Below are positions 7,009 through 14,549 of a stretch of DNA of 29,481 nt, in pieces. The translations under genes were made by a program, and so were the position numbers. The notes below the pieces were generated by a model. That model saw only the letters and a program-made list of their open reading frames with translations. It made no database searches and was not told where the DNA came from. Origin of the DNA: AC-50 sp035640455 (GTDB lineage Bacteria; Actinomycetota; Thermoleophilia; Gaiellales; Gaiellaceae); the NCBI GenBank assembly GCA_035640455.1, contig DASQWB010000131.1, positions 1 through 29,481 of the forward strand, in the 5' to 3' direction. Position 1 is the first letter of the stretch; each line of letters starts with the position of its first letter.

Positions 7009-7034
7009 CAAGGCACCGCTTGCGGTGCCGTCAT
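7008..7034 (-). CDS. Possible 8-residue leader peptide (MTAPQAVP) in repeat copy A
   Basis: ATG 7032-7034 opens a mini-ORF reading MTAPQAVP and ending at TGA 7008-7010, whose last bases overlap the ATG of the cupin gene. The same codons in the second repeat copy (17353 onward) are the first residues of TyrA (MTAPQAAP). A hairpin, 7012-7029, forms within the mini-ORF. It may be a leader peptide coupling translation to the cupin gene, or a relic of a duplicated tyrA start. No RBS is visible. Confidence 0.35.
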   Translation of the reverse strand: MTAPQAVP

Positions 7035-7081
7035 CAGGACATGCGGGTTCCCCGCACGTCCGTCTGAACTGACCGGTCGAC
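7011..7081 (-). repeat. 71-base structured repeat, copy A
   Basis: Reverse complement matches 17306-17376 in 64 of 71 positions without gaps; similarity stops abruptly at both ends. In order on the minus strand it has the palindrome GACCGGTC (7071-7078), an 11-bp hairpin (7037-7061, arms ggacgtgcggg and cccgcatgtcc, loop gaa), an ATG, and a second hairpin (7012-7029, arms ggcaccg and cggtgcc). All four differences within the first hairpin keep its pairing or fall in the loop. It ends two bases before the cupin start codon. Confidence 0.85.
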
Positions 7082-7105
7082 CCGATGATCTCGTCAAAAC
7101 CGCTC

Positions 7106-7396
7106 CTAAAGCCGCTTCACGATGTCCTCGGCCTCCTCGCGGGTGAAGGCCCGCAGCGTCTCCGTCTGCTCGGCGCCGTGCCGCTGGAGCTTCATCAGGA
7201 TCTCGATTGCGATGCCGTCGTCGGGCGCCTCGAAGATCTCGACGACGTCGTAGCGGCCCAGCGTCACGTAGACGCCGATCAACTTCCCGCCCGCCTCCTC
7301 GATCGTCCGCTGGCCTTCCTCGACGCGCTCCCGCCACGCCGGCAGGCCCGCCACGCCCTGCGTCGTCCAGCGCATCAGCGAGATGTAGTGCGGCAC
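7106..7396 (-). CDS. GYD-domain protein
   Basis: A 96-residue protein matching the small GYD family: it opens with MPHYISLMRWTTQGVAGL, has the signature GRYDVVEIFEAPDD in the middle (the G-x-YD motif after the second strand, residues about 47-60) and a C-terminal helix EEAEDIVKRL. These proteins are dimeric alpha/beta-barrel (ferredoxin-like) proteins of unknown role. The gene starts 33 bases after the GerMN gene and runs the same way, so they may form an operon; downstream lie repeat copy A and the cupin gene. Confidence 0.88.
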   Translation of the reverse strand: MPHYISLMRWTTQGVAGLPAWRERVEEGQRTIEEAGGKLIGVYVTLGRYDVVEIFEAPDDGIAIEILMKLQRHGAEQTETLRAFTREEAEDIVKRL

Positions 7397-7429
7397 CGGC
7401 CGATTATGTCCGTCCGTGCGCGGCGCGGC

Positions 7430-7915
7430 TCAGCGAGGCTCGCCCTGCCAGGCTGCGAAGACCGCCCGTGTAAGCGCGTGCGCGTACGGACGGCCGCTGT
7501 GGTCGAAGACGCAGCACCGGCGCCCGCCGACCCGCATCCACACACGCTTGATGCGCGGCCGCGCGGTCAAGGTGTAGACGACCTGGGCGGTGGCGTAGAC
7601 GCCGCCGGTTTGCCACGCGCGGGACGAGCCGCCGCGAAAGCTGACCCTGGCCGTTCCGCGCGAGACGCTGATCGCGACGAGTCGGGTTCCGGCCGGCAGA
7701 GCCGACCTGATGCCATGGCCGCGCTCGGCGGCCGTCGGTCCGCGAACGAGCGCCAGCAGCGCCGCCCGCGGCGTCCGCGCTTCAGTACGTTGGATCGCCA
7801 CCAGCCGTCCTCGCCAGCCGAGCGAGCTCAGATGGCCGTCGACGAGAAAGATCGGCCTGGGCGTCGACGCCGAGCTGACGGCGACACACGCGAGCGCGAC
7901 GGCGAGCTGCCTCAC
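7430..7915 (-). CDS. Secreted GerMN-domain protein
   Basis: A 161-residue protein. GTG 7915 gives MRQLAVALACVAVSSASTPR, a short Sec-type signal sequence. The rest is one GerMN (sporulation/germination) domain: IFLVDGHLSS, then AALLALVRGPTAAERGHGIR with SALPAGTRL, then VSRGTARVSFRGG and a C-terminal AQVVYTLTARPRIKRVWMRV. In lipoproteins such as GerM and LpqB this domain is extracytoplasmic; its exact function is unknown. The signal has a cysteine (VALAC) but the residue before the A is L, so the lipobox is poor. The gene is divergent from rluB with only a few dozen bases between starts. Two adjacent cysteines (RRCCVF) near residue 135 are unusual. Confidence 0.8.
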   Translation of the reverse strand: MRQLAVALACVAVSSASTPRPIFLVDGHLSSLGWRGRLVAIQRTEARTPRAALLALVRGPTAAERGHGIRSALPAGTRLVAISVSRGTARVSFRGGSSRAWQTGGVYATAQVVYTLTARPRIKRVWMRVGGRRCCVFDHSGRPYAHALTRAVFAAWQGEPR

Positions 7916-7963
7916 AGGCTGAGTATGCGCCTCGACCCGCCCGCGTTCCGTGACACTTCGGCC

Positions 7964-8653
7964 GTGCGCCTCAACGCCTACCTCGCACGTGCCGGCGTCG
8001 CCTCGCGGCGGGGCGCCGACGAGCTGATCAAGGCCGGCCGGGTGCGCGTGAGCGGCCAGCCGGGAGCGCTGAACACGTTCGTCGAGACGGGCGACCGAGT
8101 CGAGCTCGACGGGCGGCTGCTCACGCCGCAGCATCTCGCCTACGTGCTCCTGCACAAGCCGGCGGGAGTCGTGACGACGGCGCGCGATCCGCGGCGGCGG
8201 CCGACCGTGGTCGACCTCGTCGGGCACGAGGCGCGGGTCGTCCCGGTCGGGCGGCTCGACGCGGACACCACCGGCGCGCTCCTGCTGACGAACGACGGCC
8301 CGCTCGCGCACCGGCTCGCGCACCCGCGCTACGAGGTGGAGAAGGTCTACGAGGCAGAGGTCGAGGGCGAGCCGTCGGACGAGGCGCTCCGGCGGCTGCG
8401 CGACGGAGTCGACCTCGACGACGGCCGCACCGCGCCGGCGCGCGTCCGGCGGCTCGCCCCGTCGAAGCTCGAGCTCGCGCTCCACGAGGGCCGCAAGCAC
8501 CAGGTGAAGCGAATGCTCGCCGCCGTCGGCCATCCGCTGACGCGGCTCCACCGGAGCCGCTACGCGGGCCTGACGCTCGACGGGCTCGAGCCGGGCGAAT
8601 GGCGCGAGCTGGAGCCGGGCGAGGTCGCCCGGCTCCAGTCGCTCGTTCGTTAG
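7964..8653 (+). CDS. rluB: 23S rRNA pseudouridine synthase, RsuA/RluB family
   Basis: A 229-residue enzyme isomerising specific uridines in rRNA. The N-terminal S4 RNA-binding domain is MRLNAYLARAGVASRRGADE followed by LIKAGRVRVSG (residues 1-31). The catalytic motif GRLDADTTGALLLTNDG (about residues 95-111) contains the nucleophilic aspartate, and the family motif EGRKHQVKRMLAAVGHPLTR occurs near residue 170. I chose GTG 7964 because homologues begin M-R-L-N-x-Y-L-A; an in-frame ATG at 7925 would add 13 non-conserved residues and leave only 9 bases to the divergent GerMN start. Its TAG overlaps by three bases the TAA of the convergent DUF839 gene. The pairing with scpA-scpB is a common genomic association, here separated by inverted genes. 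Confidence 0.93.
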   Translation: MRLNAYLARAGVASRRGADELIKAGRVRVSGQPGALNTFVETGDRVELDGRLLTPQHLAYVLLHKPAGVVTTARDPRRRPTVVDLVGHEARVVPVGRLDADTTGALLLTNDGPLAHRLAHPRYEVEKVYEAEVEGEPSDEALRRLRDGVDLDDGRTAPARVRRLAPSKLELALHEGRKHQVKRMLAAVGHPLTRLHRSRYAGLTLDGLEPGEWRELEPGEVARLQSLVR

Positions 8654-10005
8654 CTGCCGGGCACGAAGAGGGCGTCCAGCTGCCCGTCCTCGCCGACGGC
8701 CGTGTTCGGTACCAGCGTCGGCCCCGGCTGCGGGGCGGTCAGCGTGTGCGCCTGCACGTCGGCGAGCCACCAGCCGCCGCCGAGCAGGTCGCCCGCCCAG
8801 ATGATCCCGGACGACTCCCACTGGCCCGGCAGGCCCACGAGCGTGTTCACCCGGGCGACCGGCGTGAGCGAGCCGTCGTGGAGGTCGTAGCGGAGGATGC
8901 GGCTGTACTGGACCCGGAAGGGATTCTCGCGATCCTCCTGGATCATCAGCGACTGCGGCGACGTCCCCAGGTTGTCCGGGTTCGCCATGTCGTCGACGGT
9001 CGAGTCGAGGACGACCGTCAGCGACGCCTTCGTCGGATCGGATGGGTCGATGTCGAGCCGGTAGATCCGGCCGGCGAGCGTCGCCTCGCCCGCCTTGCCC
9101 GTGTCGGAGAAGAAGACCCGCCCCGGCCTCTGGAACGCAACGGCCGCGTCCTCGAGGCGGGCGAAGCGGAATGCGCCCGCGGCCGTCGCGGCCACCTTCA
9201 GGGTCACGTCGTTCGCGTTGGCGGCCTGCGAGATCGGCACGAACTCGCCGGGGATCGTGTCGCCCTTCGCCATCGTGAAGCCGGTGTCGGTCGGGTCGAG
9301 TGCGCGCCAGACGTACAGGCTGCCGTGGGCGGGATCGCCCGAGACCGCGTCCGCGAACGAGTCGGCGATGTACGCGAACAGGTACGACGGGACACCGACG
9401 CGGAAGTTGTCCTCGGTGGAGACGAGCATGAACTTCTTGATTCGCAGCACGGGGACGACGTTCTCGTGCTCGAAGTGGCCGAACTGCGGCGTCTCCGTCC
9501 ACTCGCCGGTAAGGGCGTTCATCACGATCGAGCTGCCGTCGTGACCGGCGGGAATCGCCTCTTCGCCCGTCAGGTAGTACGGCGTGCCGTTGATCGTCTC
9601 GAGCGTCGACGAGCAGAAGCGCTCGAAGCCCTCTGCGCCGGTGAAGCGGTACTGGGCGGCAAGGACGCCGTGGGTCTTCCGATTGAGCGTCAGGTTCGAG
9701 ATCCGGGTGTCGACCCCGGGCGGAATGCCCGGAAACGTGATTCCGAGCTCGTGGTTCATGTAGACCTGGAGCGTATGGCCGGCGTCCTTGAAGGCGCCGA
9801 GGCCGTCTGGGATCCCGGACATCTGATAGCTGCCCAGCGTGTCGCCCGTCGAGATGATCGGATCGGTTGCCGCTCCCGGCGCGATCGGGACGAGGTACGC
9901 CGGCTTCGCCGTCTTGAAGCCGGGGTCGTTGGCTGACGACGCGCCGCCCGCGAGCGTGAGCGCGACGGCTACGGCCACGAACACGGACAGTCGTGTTCGG
10001 ATCAA
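8650..10005 (-). CDS. Secreted DUF839 / PhoX-like protein
   Basis: A 451-residue exported protein. TTG 10005 is chosen because a strong RBS (aggaggggga) lies just upstream; the N-terminus MIRTRLSVFVAVAVALTLAG then GASSAN is a clear Sec signal peptide. The mature part shows DUF839/PhoX-type landmarks: VYMNHELG, RFCSSTLE, PYYLTGEEA, FEHENVVPV, STEDNFRVG, GRVFFSDTG and QSLMIQEDREN. PhoX is a calcium/iron phosphatase with a beta-propeller built from such acidic loops, so this may be a secreted phosphatase, but several DUF839 proteins have no known activity. The gene lies near a secreted phosphodiesterase/nucleotidase on the same strand, which supports a phosphate-scavenging role by context only. 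Confidence 0.85.
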   Translation of the reverse strand: MIRTRLSVFVAVAVALTLAGGASSANDPGFKTAKPAYLVPIAPGAATDPIISTGDTLGSYQMSGIPDGLGAFKDAGHTLQVYMNHELGITFPGIPPGVDTRISNLTLNRKTHGVLAAQYRFTGAEGFERFCSSTLETINGTPYYLTGEEAIPAGHDGSSIVMNALTGEWTETPQFGHFEHENVVPVLRIKKFMLVSTEDNFRVGVPSYLFAYIADSFADAVSGDPAHGSLYVWRALDPTDTGFTMAKGDTIPGEFVPISQAANANDVTLKVAATAAGAFRFARLEDAAVAFQRPGRVFFSDTGKAGEATLAGRIYRLDIDPSDPTKASLTVVLDSTVDDMANPDNLGTSPQSLMIQEDRENPFRVQYSRILRYDLHDGSLTPVARVNTLVGLPGQWESSGIIWAGDLLGGGWWLADVQAHTLTAPQPGPTLVPNTAVGEDGQLDALFVPGS

Positions 10006-10063
10006 GGCTCTCCCCCTCCTGGTTGTAAACAGGAAAATCAGTCTAAACGGGCACAATGGCGCC

Positions 10064-10678
10064 GTGCGGCGGCGCGCAGGGCTTGCGATCTCGCTGCCGG
10101 CGCTCGCCGCCGGGGCTCTCGCGTTCGCGCCTACTGCCCTTGGACACGGGCCGTTCGTCCCGGCGATGGGCTACGTCTCGAACGTCAGCTCGGTTAGGCC
10201 GAACGTGCTCGGGCTCGAGGCCCGAGTGGTCGGGGACCAGCTGGTCGTCAGGAACTGGAGCACGAAGCGGGTGGTCGTCTTCGCGCCCGACGGGACGCCC
10301 TACCTACGCTTCGACCGCCGCGGGGTCTTCGTCAACAACGGGTTCGGCTGGAAGCGCGTCTCGCGCGGGACGAGCTTCGGCTGGCATGACCCCCGCGTGC
10401 GATGGGTGGGCCGGACGTCGCCCACGGTCGTCAGTCGCGATCCGGACGAAGCGCACTTCCTGCGCTCGTGGCGCGTGCCCGGCACCGCCGACGGCACGCG
10501 CTTCGTCATCCGCGGCCTGCTGGGCTACGCGCCTCCGCCGGCGCGAGCCGGTGACGGCGGGCGGCCGCTTCTGCCGACCATCCTCAGCAGCGTTCTCGCT
10601 GTTGTGGCGGTGGCCCTGCTTGTCTGGCGGCGGAGAGCCCGCCGCCCCGAAGGGCGGCGGGCTCCGGCAGCCGACTAG
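10064..10678 (+). CDS. Exported, C-terminally anchored surface protein of unknown function
   Basis: A 204-residue protein beginning at GTG 10064 with a signal peptide (RRRAGLAISLPALAAGALAF). The central domain contains VVVFAPDGTPYLRFDRRGVF, FGWHDPRVRWVG and RFVIRGLLGYAPPP, a pattern of a beta-rich extracellular domain I have seen in actinobacterial surface proteins where the last motif is usually W-H-D-H-R; here it is WHDPR. A C-terminal hydrophobic segment (TILSSVLAVVAVALLVW) followed by RRRARR anchors it in the membrane with the tail inside. It diverges from the DUF839 gene across a short AT-rich region (10006-10063) that probably holds both promoters. Function unknown. Confidence 0.75.
   Translation: MRRRAGLAISLPALAAGALAFAPTALGHGPFVPAMGYVSNVSSVRPNVLGLEARVVGDQLVVRNWSTKRVVVFAPDGTPYLRFDRRGVFVNNGFGWKRVSRGTSFGWHDPRVRWVGRTSPTVVSRDPDEAHFLRSWRVPGTADGTRFVIRGLLGYAPPPARAGDGGRPLLPTILSSVLAVVAVALLVWRRRARRPEGRRAPAAD
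10635..10664. terminator. Perfect 13-bp hairpin in the 3' end of the surface-protein gene
   Basis: gagcccgccgccc (10635-10647) and gggcggcgggctc (10652-10664) pair perfectly around the loop cgaa. The hairpin ends 11 bases before the TAG and lies between convergent genes, so it likely acts as a bidirectional terminator even though it is inside the coding sequence (encoding the charged RRPEGRRAPAAD tail). No T-tract follows. Confidence 0.65.
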
Positions 10679-10682
10679 CTGG

Positions 10683-13600
10683 TTACGGGGAGGCCACGAG
10701 CGTCGGGCAGTTCGGCGCCGTTCCGCCGTTCGAGTCGGCGCAGTTGATCCGACCCTCCGGGAACGCCTTCACGAACGGGCTGATCGGCGAGTTCGCGGCG
10801 ATGTAGTCCGCGACGTCCGCGTCCATGAAGTTCTGCGTCGTGGCCCGGCTCGAGAAGACCGGATAGCCGTCGCCGCCGTTCGCCATGAAGTCGTTCTCGA
10901 CGATCTTGTAGCTCGAGCCCGACGTCAGATCGACCGCCGGCCCCGTGCAGTTGCCGCTCGCGTCGGCCCTGACCGCCGAGGTGACCCGGCTTCCCGGCGC
11001 GGCCGCGATGTCGTACGTGAAGCACAGGCCGGAGACCTGCGGGAACTTCCCGTTCACGGCCGGCATCGCCGAGACGCCGTTCTCGAGCATCGCCTTCAGC
11101 TCGGCGCCGTTGATCGTCACCGTCACCGAGGTGTTCCCGAACGGCAGGACGGTCAGCACCTGGCCGCGCGTGATCGGGTACGGAGGCGGCGTGTAGGCCG
11201 GGCAGAAGTCGTTCGGGTTGTCGGTCGTCGGGCACGTGAGGTCGGCCCGCAGGCCGCCCGAGTTCGTGATCGCGAACTCGACTCCCGTCGCCGCGTACTG
11301 CGTCTTCATAGCGTCGGTCACGACGTTTCCGACGAGCGACTCGCACGTCCGGCCGGCGCTGTTCCCGCACTGGTCGGCCCGCGGGATGAACTTCGTCGAG
11401 TTCCCGATCACCGTGTTCAGGATCGGCCCGAGCTGGGCGTTCAGCTCGTCGATCCGCGCCTGGATCTGCGGGTCGGGCGTGATCCCGACGTTCCACGGCT
11501 TGTGGAAGTCAGCCGTCTTGTAGACGACGGCCTTCGTGGTCGGATCGATGACGAGCCGCACGCGCGTGAAGCGGATGCCCTTGCTCCGGTTCTCCGTCAC
11601 GAGCACCCCGTTCGGCCGTGTCGTCAGGACCTGGAAGTCGGTGTGGTCGCCGATCACCGCGGTGACGTTCTGGACGTTGTCGGCCAGGTCGACGAGCGGG
11701 CCGGTCGGGCTCGTCAGCGTTCCGGCCGTGGCGCCGAGGTGGCCGATCGCGACGATCGGGCCGATCCCCTGCGCCTTGAGCTTCGCCGCCTCGGCGTTGA
11801 CGGAGGCCGTCGAGTTCTCGACGTGGAACGGCACGAGGCCGGCCGGGTTGATCAGCGTCGGCAGGTCGTCGTTCGAGAAGCCGACGATCCCGACCTTGAC
11901 GCCGCCGAAGATGTCGAAGACCTTCGACTTCGACCACTCCGCCGGCGTGTTCCTGTTCGCGTCGACGATGTTCGACGAGACGTACGGGAACTGGGCCAAC
12001 GGGATCAGCTCTGTCCGCAGGTACTGCTGGCCGCGGTCGAAGTTGTGGTTGCCGAGCCCGTCGAGGCCGAACCCCATCTTGTTCATCAGCTCGATCGTGG
12101 GCTTGTCGCCGAAGAAGCTCGAGATCGGCGGCGTCGCACCCACGGAGTCACCCGCAGCGATCGTCAGCGAGCCGTTCGGCGCCTCGGCGCGGTACCAGTC
12201 GAACCAGGGCTTGAGGAACGCCGAGCCGCCGATCCCGAACGTCGGGCCGACGGTGTCGGCGGCCTCGGAGAGCGGGATCAGCTGGCCGTGGTAGTCGGAG
12301 ATGTCGAGGATCGTCACCTCTCTGAGCGTGCCGGGGCTCGGGAAGAGGTTGTAGAGGATCTTCCCGCGCGCGTTCTGCGGTCCCGGGACGCCGAGCAGGA
12401 AGGCGATCGTCGGCGCGAGGTCGATCGCTCGCACGCCCGCGACCGGGTTCTGGTGCCGGATCCCGGAACCCGCCGCGACGAACGTGCCGTGCATGTTCAC
12501 GTTGTGGGCGAGGTCGACCAGGTTCGGCAGGTAGCCGTGCTGGCCGAAGAACTGCGAGAACGCGATCCGCTGGCCCGGCGTCGCCGCGTCCCACTGGTAC
12601 GGCGGGCGCGTGACGACGACGACGTCGCCGCTCCGGTTCGGGTGCAGGGAGTCGTCGCCGTCGACGTTCCGCAGCTCGCCCTGGAGCATGACCTTCGAGA
12701 CGACCTGCTTACCCGGATGGTCCGGGTCGCTCAGATTCTGGAACGCATTGACGACTGCGCTCCGAACCTGCGCGAAGGTCGTGCCGGAGGGCAGCGTCGG
12801 GTTGATGTAGATCTGCGCCGTTCCGCCGGCCCAGCAGGCCTTCGTGAGGTCGGAGGCGACCGCGCGGCAGTTCGAGGCGGTGGCGCCGCCGCTCGCCTGG
12901 AGCGAGTTGCCGTTCACCGAGGCGTCGAAGAGCACCTTGCGCGCGTTCACGGCCTCCCACTGCGGCGCGAAGCCGTGGTCGGAGGTCGCGAACGTCGTCG
13001 GGCTGCCGCCCATCAGCTGGCGGGCCCGGGCGAGCTTCGAATCGGCTTCGTGGTAGGCGCTCCGAACGTACCCCTCGCGGATCGCGAGCCGGTTGTCCTT
13101 CGTGCCGTCGCCGTTCACGTCGTCGTAGTAGGGGTTCGCGGCGCCGTCCATGTCGGTCGGCGTGTAGAGGCCCAGGAACTGGTGCGAGAACTCATCGGTC
13201 ACGGGGTAGCCGACGAAGGCGACCTCCGTGTTCGGCTGCAGCGTCCCGAGGATGTAGTCCATGACCGCGTCGGCGTACGCCTTCTCGAGGTCGCGGCCCT
13301 GCTGGACGTACGTGTCCTCGTCGATGATCCGGCCCTCGAGCGGGGCGAAGTCCGCGGCGATGTAGCCCGGCAGGTTGTCGGCGATGTACTTCTCCAGCCG
13401 GTCTTCCCCGGCGCCGCCGGCCGGGAGAGCGTTGCAGGCGGCAGTCGAGCACGTCGCGATCGCCCGCGCGACCGAGGTGAAGTAGAGCTTGAAGCTGGAG
13501 AGGTCGGGCGCGAGCGTGATGAGCTTCACGTAGAAGTCCGCCGTCTGACCCGCGCGCGCGCCGATGAGGCCCTGCGCGCCTGTGAGCTTCACGTCCTTGA

Positions 13601-14438
13601 AGTCGCCGACCGCGAGGTCGACGGCCTTCTGCGAGCCGTCCTTCGAGGCGCCGCTCGGGACGAGGATGGCATGGTCGTAGGCGGCCGTCCCGTCGACGTT
13701 CGAGTCGTAGACGTAGATGTCGTAGACACGCGTCGGGTTCTGCGCGGCGAAGGTCGTGGCGATCGTCAGCGTCGTCTCCTGCGGCGCAGCGGCCGGGTCA
13801 CCGGCCGGGACGTTCGTCCAGCCGCTCGCGGGCGTGAAGCTCGCGACCTGGTATGAGATGCCGAACGCCGCGGCGCCGGCCTGCTCGTCCGGTACGGCCG
13901 GCTTCGTCAGCACGCCGCGCGTCGAGAAGAAGTTCGCGAAGTCGACGGTCGGCCCGGCGATCCCGGACTGCCGGCCGCCGACCCAGTCGACCTGGGCCAC
14001 CTTCTTCCCGGCTCGCTCGGCGGCCGCCGCGAGCGTGTCCGCCTGGAGCACGCCGGCGCCCGAGAACGACGTCGAGTTGGCGAAGGCGTCGCCCGTACGG
14101 TGGAAGGTGTTGTTCGTGGAGCCGTGCTCGCTCGGCCACGTGCCGGTCATGAGGGTGTACCAGCCCACGCCTGTGTTCGGCGGGAAAGCTTGTAAGAGGC
14201 CGTTTGCCCCGCGGACGCCGGCGTCCATGAGCGACTTGTAGGTGGGCATGACCCCGGCGGCGGCATAGCTCTCCATGAGGTCCGGACGCATGCCGTCCGA
14301 GCTGAAGAAGAGCACTTTCGATGCCGTTGGCTTCCCAGGCGGGGTGGCGTTACTGCGCGCGCCGGCGCTGCCGACGAGCACGATGAGTAAGGACACTACG
14401 ACGCCGACCAACGCGGCCGGACGGAGCTGCCTGCGCAT
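10683..14438 (-). CDS. Secreted bifunctional phosphodiesterase / 5'-nucleotidase fusion
   Basis: A 1251-residue exported protein. ATG 14438 has a good RBS (aggggag) and is followed by a signal peptide (MRRQLRPAALVGVVVSLLIV, then LVGSAGA). The N-terminal half (about 40-700) is an alkaline-phosphatase-superfamily nucleotide pyrophosphatase/phosphodiesterase: metal Asp in FFSSDGMRPD (D48), nucleophile Thr in PPNTGVGWYTLMTG (T89), DEFSH (about 410), TSDHGF (about 484) and NMHGTF (about 648). The C-terminal half (about 712-1251) is a metallophosphoesterase/5'-nucleotidase: ILDISDYHGQL, AGDSVG, GNHNFDRG, IGHLG, GDHTD, then the nucleotide-binding domain with ITNSGGLRADL and VLPFGNTSVTVTINGAELK. Together they could convert nucleotide or nucleic-acid phosphodiesters to nucleoside plus phosphate outside the cell. 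All main catalytic residues of both domains appear intact. Confidence 0.92.
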   Translation of the reverse strand: MRRQLRPAALVGVVVSLLIVLVGSAGARSNATPPGKPTASKVLFFSSDGMRPDLMESYAAAGVMPTYKSLMDAGVRGANGLLQAFPPNTGVGWYTLMTGTWPSEHGSTNNTFHRTGDAFANSTSFSGAGVLQADTLAAAAERAGKKVAQVDWVGGRQSGIAGPTVDFANFFSTRGVLTKPAVPDEQAGAAAFGISYQVASFTPASGWTNVPAGDPAAAPQETTLTIATTFAAQNPTRVYDIYVYDSNVDGTAAYDHAILVPSGASKDGSQKAVDLAVGDFKDVKLTGAQGLIGARAGQTADFYVKLITLAPDLSSFKLYFTSVARAIATCSTAACNALPAGGAGEDRLEKYIADNLPGYIAADFAPLEGRIIDEDTYVQQGRDLEKAYADAVMDYILGTLQPNTEVAFVGYPVTDEFSHQFLGLYTPTDMDGAANPYYDDVNGDGTKDNRLAIREGYVRSAYHEADSKLARARQLMGGSPTTFATSDHGFAPQWEAVNARKVLFDASVNGNSLQASGGATASNCRAVASDLTKACWAGGTAQIYINPTLPSGTTFAQVRSAVVNAFQNLSDPDHPGKQVVSKVMLQGELRNVDGDDSLHPNRSGDVVVVTRPPYQWDAATPGQRIAFSQFFGQHGYLPNLVDLAHNVNMHGTFVAAGSGIRHQNPVAGVRAIDLAPTIAFLLGVPGPQNARGKILYNLFPSPGTLREVTILDISDYHGQLIPLSEAADTVGPTFGIGGSAFLKPWFDWYRAEAPNGSLTIAAGDSVGATPPISSFFGDKPTIELMNKMGFGLDGLGNHNFDRGQQYLRTELIPLAQFPYVSSNIVDANRNTPAEWSKSKVFDIFGGVKVGIVGFSNDDLPTLINPAGLVPFHVENSTASVNAEAAKLKAQGIGPIVAIGHLGATAGTLTSPTGPLVDLADNVQNVTAVIGDHTDFQVLTTRPNGVLVTENRSKGIRFTRVRLVIDPTTKAVVYKTADFHKPWNVGITPDPQIQARIDELNAQLGPILNTVIGNSTKFIPRADQCGNSAGRTCESLVGNVVTDAMKTQYAATGVEFAITNSGGLRADLTCPTTDNPNDFCPAYTPPPYPITRGQVLTVLPFGNTSVTVTINGAELKAMLENGVSAMPAVNGKFPQVSGLCFTYDIAAAPGSRVTSAVRADASGNCTGPAVDLTSGSSYKIVENDFMANGGDGYPVFSSRATTQNFMDADVADYIAANSPISPFVKAFPEGRINCADSNGGTAPNCPTLVASP

Positions 14439-14469
14439 ATAGATCTCTCCCCTAAGTTGACCGCCAGGG

Positions 14470-14498
14470 AATGTAGAGCGTCGGCGGCGCAATGGCAA
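14470..14498 (-). promoter_or_regulatory. Sigma-70-type promoter of the phosphodiesterase/nucleotidase gene
   Basis: On the minus strand TTGCCA (14498-14493) and TACATT (14475-14470) are separated by 17 bases, close to TTGACA-N17-TATAAT and to the actinobacterial TANNNT -10. Transcription would start near 14463, giving a leader of about 25 bases that holds the RBS. No tandem Pho-box repeats are evident. Confidence 0.55.
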
Positions 14499-14549
14499 TG
14501 GTGTGCGGCCGAAGCGCGCTGGGAGCGGGGCGATGTTCCGCCAAGCCCT

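Noticed and set aside
14440..14500. Pho box upstream of the phosphodiesterase/nucleotidase gene
   Set aside because: Only a single GTCAAC-like element is present rather than tandem repeats; a standard -35/-10 explains the region.
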